A stretch of DNA of 44,067 nucleotides, taken from contig JACRCX010000111.1 of NCBI GenBank assembly GCA_016218815.1, positions 1-44,067 on the forward strand. Direction: 5' to 3'. The first letter of the stretch is position 1. Every line of letters begins with the position of its first letter. Origin of the DNA: Deltaproteobacteria bacterium. Lineage in GTDB: Bacteria > Myxococcota_A > Polyangia > DRWM01 > JAAZOP01. The position numbers were made by a program, and so were the translations under genes. The notes beneath the pieces were generated by a model, which worked only from the letters and a program-made list of their open reading frames with translations, ran no database searches and was not told the origin of the DNA. Shown here one piece after another: positions 40,169 to 44,067 of this stretch.

Positions 40169-42001
40169 CTAGACTTGCCCGCTCCGCTCCTCGGCATCCT
40201 CTTTCTCGAGGTAGCGGAAGATCGTCCGCGGGTCGACTCCCAGGTCCTTGGCCGTCTGGGTGCGGTTGCCGCCGTTGCGTTCGAGCACCTCCAGCACGTA
40301 CCGCCGCTGGAAATCCTCCTTGGCCTGCGCCAGCGGGACGACCGGCGCGAGGTTCAGCGGGGCCAGGTCGAGATCCTCGGGCCCCAAGAGCGTGCCCTCG
40401 CACATCACCATCGCCTTCTTGATCCGGTTCTCGAGCTGCCGAACGTTGCCCGGCCACTCGAACCGCCGGATCGCCGCCAGCGCCTCCGGCGCGAACCCCG
40501 TCACGGTCGTCGAGAGCTCCCCGCGGTGCTTCTTCACGAGGTAATTGGCGATGGTCACGATGTCCTCGCCACGCTCGCGCAGCGGCGGCAGCCCGATCGT
40601 CACCACGTTCAGCCGGTAGTAGAGGTCCTCGCGGAAACGCCCCGTGCGGACCTCGTCCTCGAGCAGCTTGTTCGTCGCCGCCAGCACCCGGACATCGATC
40701 TTCTCGGGCCGCGTGTCGCCGACCTTGACCACGACCCGGTCCTGCAGGACCCGCAACAGCTTGACCTGCAACGACAGCGGCAGCTCGCCGATCTCGTCCA
40801 GGAAGATCGTCCCCCCGGCCGCGGCCTGGAATTTCCCCAGGTGCGTGGCGACCGCGCCCGTGAATGCCCCGCGTACGTGCCCGAACAGCTCGGATTCCAT
40901 CAGCGTCTCGGGGATCGCGCCGCAGTTGATGGCGACGAAGGGCCCCTTGGCGCGGTTGCTGCGGCGGTGGATCTCCCGCGCGATCAGCTCCTTGCCCGTC
41001 CCGGTCTCTCCGGTGATCATCACCGAGACGTCGGTGGGGGCGACCTTGCGCACCCGGGCGAACACGTCGAGCATCGCGGGGCTGGAGCCGACCAGATCCC
41101 CGAACGCCTGCACCTCGACCTGCTGCTTGTACTTGTCCCGGTCCTGCCGGAAGCGCTCGACCAGCCTGGCCTTCTGGAGGATCAGCGACGCCTGCGCCGC
41201 GAAGACCGTCAGGATACGCAGGTGGTTCTCGTCGAAGAGGTTGGCCACGCGGTCGTTGCCCAGGTAGAGCACGCCGAGCAGGTTGCCCTCCTCGAGCAGG
41301 GGGACGACCATGACGGAGCAGAGCTTGAGGTCGATGACGCTCTGGGCCGTCGAGAAGGCCGAGTCGTGCAGGGCGTCGGCCACCAGCACCGGCTCGCGCC
41401 GCTCGACGACCTGCTTGAGGATCGAGTCGGAGACGAGGCGCGCGGGGTCGCCGCCGGCGGCGATGAGGGGCGAGTCGCCGGGTCCCAGGTTGCGCGACCC
41501 GCGGATCACCGGCTTGCCCTCCTCGAACATGAGCAGGAAGCCCTTGTCGGCCTGCGTGAGGGCGACGACGGAGTCGAGCAGCGCAGGGAGCAACTCCTCC
41601 AGGACGCTCTTGCCCATGAGGGCCTTGGAGAAGTCGTGCAGCCGCGTGAGGCCCTGGATCAGGCGGTCCTCCCCGGGGCTGGGCGCTCCGGCGCAAGGCT
41701 GGCCCGCGTACTCGTCGTACGCCGAGAAGTCGATCGTCACCTCGCCCAGGCCCACGCGGTCCGCGTGGTGCAGGCGGAACTGGCGGCGCTTGCGCCCGTT
41801 CTGCAGGATGTCGCCCTCGCGCGAGACCTCGCGCAGGTTGAAGTCGCGGCCGTCGAACATCACCACCGCGTGGTAGGGCACGACGCCCGGGCCCTCGAGC
41901 ACGACGTCGTTGTCGGGCGCCGAGCCGAGCGTGGTCAGCTTCTTGTAGATCGCGTAGCGTCGGGGCCGATCCGGCGCCGCCGCCCAGGACAGGACGGGCA
42001 T
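40169..42001 (-). CDS. Sigma-54-dependent activator with FHA and GAF domains
   Basis: A 610-aa transcription activator. The N-terminal FHA-like domain (residues 10-95) has KLTTLGSAPDNDVVL and VVPYHAVVMF. A GAF domain covers about 115-275 with FDENHLRILTVFAAQASLIL. The AAA+ domain has Walker A ITGETGTGKELIARE, GHVRGAFTGAVATHLGKF (the GAFTGA loop contacting sigma-54), Walker B GTIFLDEIGELPLSLQVK and the arginine-finger region VRTGRFREDLYYRLNV. The C-terminal Fis-type helix-turn-helix is NRTQTAKDLGVDPRTIFRYL. FHA suggests control by a phosphothreonine partner such as the Ser/Thr kinase at 22940-24460; this is inference. The start is ATG at 42001. Confidence 0.95.
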   Translation of the reverse strand: MPVLSWAAAPDRPRRYAIYKKLTTLGSAPDNDVVLEGPGVVPYHAVVMFDGRDFNLREVSREGDILQNGRKRRQFRLHHADRVGLGEVTIDFSAYDEYAGQPCAGAPSPGEDRLIQGLTRLHDFSKALMGKSVLEELLPALLDSVVALTQADKGFLLMFEEGKPVIRGSRNLGPGDSPLIAAGGDPARLVSDSILKQVVERREPVLVADALHDSAFSTAQSVIDLKLCSVMVVPLLEEGNLLGVLYLGNDRVANLFDENHLRILTVFAAQASLILQKARLVERFRQDRDKYKQQVEVQAFGDLVGSSPAMLDVFARVRKVAPTDVSVMITGETGTGKELIAREIHRRSNRAKGPFVAINCGAIPETLMESELFGHVRGAFTGAVATHLGKFQAAAGGTIFLDEIGELPLSLQVKLLRVLQDRVVVKVGDTRPEKIDVRVLAATNKLLEDEVRTGRFREDLYYRLNVVTIGLPPLRERGEDIVTIANYLVKKHRGELSTTVTGFAPEALAAIRRFEWPGNVRQLENRIKKAMVMCEGTLLGPEDLDLAPLNLAPVVPLAQAKEDFQRRYVLEVLERNGGNRTQTAKDLGVDPRTIFRYLEKEDAEERSGQV

Positions 42002-42052
42002 CGCGGAACTCCTTCCCCCCGGCGCAGCATAGCCAGGAGGATGGGGGATGGG

Positions 42053-42107
42053 TAGAGGTTATTGGTTCTTGGTGGGTCGTCCGGGTCGAGTTGTTGGTCC
42101 GGAGGTG
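42053..42107 (+). repeat. TTGGTTGT-type phrase repeat, copy 4
   Basis: GGTTATTGGTTCTTGGTGGG, then CGTCCGGGTCGAGTTGTTGG and TCCGGAGGTG. It shares the middle GGGTCGAGTT block with copy 2. It lies in the gap upstream of the sigma-54 activator. Confidence 0.85.
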
Positions 42108-42181
42108 ACGGGGGGAGACGTGGGGGGCGGGACACGGCGCTGGCCCGGAAGTCGGGGGCCACCTCGGATGAGGGGACGGGA

Positions 42182-43927
42182 TCAGCGCCGTCGGCGGAGG
42201 ATACCCGGGCCCGCGACGACCCAGAGGTCGTCGGGCAAGGCTCCGCCGATGGCGGTGACCGCGCCCGGGCTGCAAGGGTCGCGCGTCCAGGCGACGCCGT
42301 CCCAGTGGAAAACCCCGGAATCGCCGGCGGCCCAGACGTCGTCGGGACCGAAGCCGAACAGACTCTCGCGATTGCCTCGCGCCCCGGGACGGTAGGTCGC
42401 CCAGGTCGCCCCGTCCCAATGCAGGAAGACCACGTCGTAGTCGTGCGAGCCGGCGATCCAGACGTCGTCGGACGACGCGGCCCACACGTCGGAGAATTCG
42501 CCGGCGGGTTCGACCGGAACGCCGGTCCACACGGCGCCGTTCCAGCGCAGGACGGTCGCGTCGTCTCCAACCGCCCAGGCGTCGTCCGGCGCAGCCGCCC
42601 AGACGCCCCGCAACCACGCGACCGTCCCGCTCGGGACCTCGCGCCATTCGGTTCCGTCCCGGTGCTGGACCGCGCCGCCGCTGCCGGCGCACCAGACGTC
42701 GTTGGGTGCGGTGCCGTGGATGGCGCTCCACCAGACGCGCGGCGACGAGCTGGCGCTCCAGGCCGCACCGTCCCAGTGGAGGATCGCCCCCTGTTGGCCC
42801 ACTGCCCAAACGTCCGACGGTGACGCGCCCCACGCGGCGGACAACTCCTCGATGGCACTCCCCGGCGATTGGACGGGCGCCGGGACCGAGCCCCATTGTG
42901 CGCCGTCCCAGTGCAGGATTCGACCGCGCTCGCCCACGGCCCAGATGTCGTCGACGGCGATGGCCCAGACGTCGCGGAGCGACCCGCCGAAGGCACCTGC
43001 CATGCGCCGCCAACGGTCGCCGTCCCAGTGGACGATGTTCCCCTGGTCGCCGACCGCCCAGACGTCGTCACCGGCAGAACCCCAGACGGCTCGCAGTCCT
43101 TCCAGGGCTGTCGATGGTCCGGCCGACCAGTGCGCACCGTCCCACCGCAGCGCGATGCCGTCGGTTCCGACCGCCCAGGTTTCACCCGATGGCGCAGTCC
43201 ACAGGGCGCGAATATCGTGGGCGGTGAAGCGCTCGACGGTGGACCAGCGCGCACCGTCCCAGTGGGCCAGGAGTCCGTCGTTGCCCGCGAGCCACGCGTC
43301 GTCGCGCGCGCCACTGCGGACATCGTTGATCCGCACGTCGCCGGCGTCCCAGATCAGGTTCCACACAAGACCGTTCCAGTGCAGGACTTCGCCGTCGGCG
43401 CCGGCCGCCCAGACGTCGTCCGGCGCGCTCCCGTGAACGGCAGTGAGCCAGCTTGTCTCCGGTGCGCGGAACTCGCGCCAGGAGAATCCGTTCCAGTGGG
43501 CGACGCGTCCCCCTTCGAAGTCGACGGCACCGACTGCCCAGACGTCGTCCTGTGCGGCGCCCCAGACGTCGTTGACGCCGATCGGAGCCGTCACGGTCGA
43601 CCAGGACGAGCCATCCCAATGTGCGAAATCGTCGCCGACGGCCCAGATGTCGTCGGGGGCGAAACCCCACAACGCTCCATCGGCGAGCTCCCACGGCCGG
43701 ACCGGCAGCTCGGGCAGGTGGTGGTACCAGGAGGTGCCGTTCCAGCGGCGAAATCCGTCGCTCGCAAGTGCCCAGACATCGTCCGCGGACGCACCCCACA
43801 CGGCCACGATCGCCTCCGAGGGGCCGTCCAGCGGAGGCCGCCAACGGGTCCCGTCCCAGTGGGTAGCGGTCCCGCCGTAGCCGAGGGCCCAGATGTCCCC
43901 TGGCCCGGAACCGGTGACGGTCGTCAG
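42182..43927 (-). CDS. Large WDG-repeat surface-type protein, 5' end disrupted
   Basis: About 581 residues are open in frame, ending at the stop at 42182. They form fourteen full repeats of about 40 residues, with a fifteenth partial one at the C-terminus. Consensus: VWG-A-x-x-DDVWAVG-x-x-G-x-x-HWDG-x-x-W (for instance NDVWGAAQDDVWAVG, IVHWDGDRW, SDVWAVGQQGAILHWDGAAW). This looks like a WD-type or Kelch-like propeller array, found in the Myxococcota. Upstream, the frame reads TVTGSGPGDIWALG for one repeat and then hits TAG at 43928-43930, with no signal peptide. A CTG right after the stop and GTG at 43807 are possible starts, but an N-terminal truncation or a frameshift is more likely, since repeat sequence runs up to the stop. 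Confidence 0.8.
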   Translation of the reverse strand: MTTVTGSGPGDIWALGYGGTATHWDGTRWRPPLDGPSEAIVAVWGASADDVWALASDGFRRWNGTSWYHHLPELPVRPWELADGALWGFAPDDIWAVGDDFAHWDGSSWSTVTAPIGVNDVWGAAQDDVWAVGAVDFEGGRVAHWNGFSWREFRAPETSWLTAVHGSAPDDVWAAGADGEVLHWNGLVWNLIWDAGDVRINDVRSGARDDAWLAGNDGLLAHWDGARWSTVERFTAHDIRALWTAPSGETWAVGTDGIALRWDGAHWSAGPSTALEGLRAVWGSAGDDVWAVGDQGNIVHWDGDRWRRMAGAFGGSLRDVWAIAVDDIWAVGERGRILHWDGAQWGSVPAPVQSPGSAIEELSAAWGASPSDVWAVGQQGAILHWDGAAWSASSSPRVWWSAIHGTAPNDVWCAGSGGAVQHRDGTEWREVPSGTVAWLRGVWAAAPDDAWAVGDDATVLRWNGAVWTGVPVEPAGEFSDVWAASSDDVWIAGSHDYDVVFLHWDGATWATYRPGARGNRESLFGFGPDDVWAAGDSGVFHWDGVAWTRDPCSPGAVTAIGGALPDDLWVVAGPGILRRRR

Positions 43928-44067
43928 CTACGGCGTCAAACGACGGTTGCCGGTCTAGGAACCTCGTGATTACGCTGGGATAGGAGCGCCGTCGCTGCTG
44001 CCCCAGTCGCAATTCTGTCAAGGGGTCTGCGGTTTTTCCGCGGGATGATGCGGGGATCTTGCAATGC
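43928..44067. other. Non-coding right-edge segment, possible mobile-element or rearrangement boundary
   Basis: From the TAG at 43928-43930 onward the sequence loses WDG-repeat coding character and becomes less GC-rich (AATTCTGTCAAGGGGTCTGC, TGATTACG). It includes a stem CTGCGG-TTTTT-CCGCGG at 44027-44043 with one wobble pair. No gene is recognised before the window ends. Confidence 0.4.

Noticed and set aside
40011..43013. Minus-strand frame of 1000 codons over the sigma-54 activator and WDG gene
   Set aside because: Arg/Pro/Gly-rich and in a different frame from the motif-bearing genes; no ribosome site.
43807..44021. Alternative-frame N-terminus (MTELRLGQ...) for the WDG gene
   Set aside because: It lies in another frame, has no signal peptide or repeat, and would need a frameshift near 43920; kept only as a possibility in the finding.
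1..44067. tRNA, rRNA or riboswitch genes
   Set aside because: I looked for cloverleaf arms and known riboswitch-like leaders and saw none I could support.

Overview
The window is GC-rich and gene-dense (about 70% GC by eye). It looks like a chromosomal piece of an anaerobic or facultative Gram-negative bacterium, most plausibly from the Myxococcota / former Deltaproteobacteria. The reasons are: many secreted lipoproteins with Asp/Ala/Glu-rich linkers after the lipobox, MopE-type Cys/Asp repeats, Trp-Gly-Asp (WDG) surface repeats, VIT/VWA proteins, a eukaryote-like Ser/Thr kinase, an FHA-GAF sigma-54 activator, and an HdrABC-based redox operon. This placement is inferred from gene content; no rRNA or tRNA gene is visible.

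Layout. 1-6820 (minus): a seven-gene, translationally coupled redox operon, hdrC-hdrB-hdrA-mvhD/flxD-(FrhB-like Fe-S protein)-beta-gamma, cut by the left edge. It has the gene content of an HdrABC/Flx electron-bifurcating complex or of an Hdr-coupled sulfhydrogenase-type enzyme. 7158-8528: MFS exporter. 8667-9968: murA with Asp in place of the catalytic Cys. 10123-10635: ferritin-like protein. 10738-12750: predicted beta-propeller lipoprotein. 13018-13830: RNase H with two hybrid-binding domains. 13852-16936: a mini WDG-repeat protein, then an ECF sigma / anti-sigma / proline-rich envelope protein operon. 17123-22897: an archaemetzincin-like tail fragment, a Cys-rich lipoprotein, a stand-alone E2 acyltransferase, a subtilase lipoprotein and a MopE-like protein. 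22940-27058: Ser/Thr kinase, O-methyltransferase and esterase lipoprotein. 27122-28440: hypC-hypD. 28553-31644: VIT/VWA protein with a small beta-barrel. 31733-36218: yajC-secD-secF. 36322-37296: SBF-like transporter. 37451-40014: two coupled lipoproteins. 40169-42001: sigma-54 activator. 42182-43927: a WDG-repeat protein whose frame is closed by a stop at its 5' end.

How the genes may work together. Hdr/Flx complexes move electrons between NAD(P)H or H2, ferredoxin and a disulfide. hypCD shows that the organism matures [NiFe] hydrogenases, so the left-edge operon may continue into hydrogenase subunits. The Sec genes would serve the many secreted proteins encoded here. SecF and YajC both carry unusually long Ala/Pro/Glu-rich extracytoplasmic inserts.

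The most unexplained signal is non-coding. Many intergenic gaps hold short tandem 'phrases' with 7-10 bp units in several distinct families: a 10-bp CACMGATGGA type, a TTGGTTGT/TTGGTCCGGAGGTG type in four copies, a GTCGACT type, a GCTCGTG type, a GAGCGGTC type, and a lone near-palindrome CCCTTCGACTTCGCTCAGGG. They lie just after stop codons, in 5' regions, and in one case inside the N-terminal codons of a redox gene. I could not identify an element that makes them.
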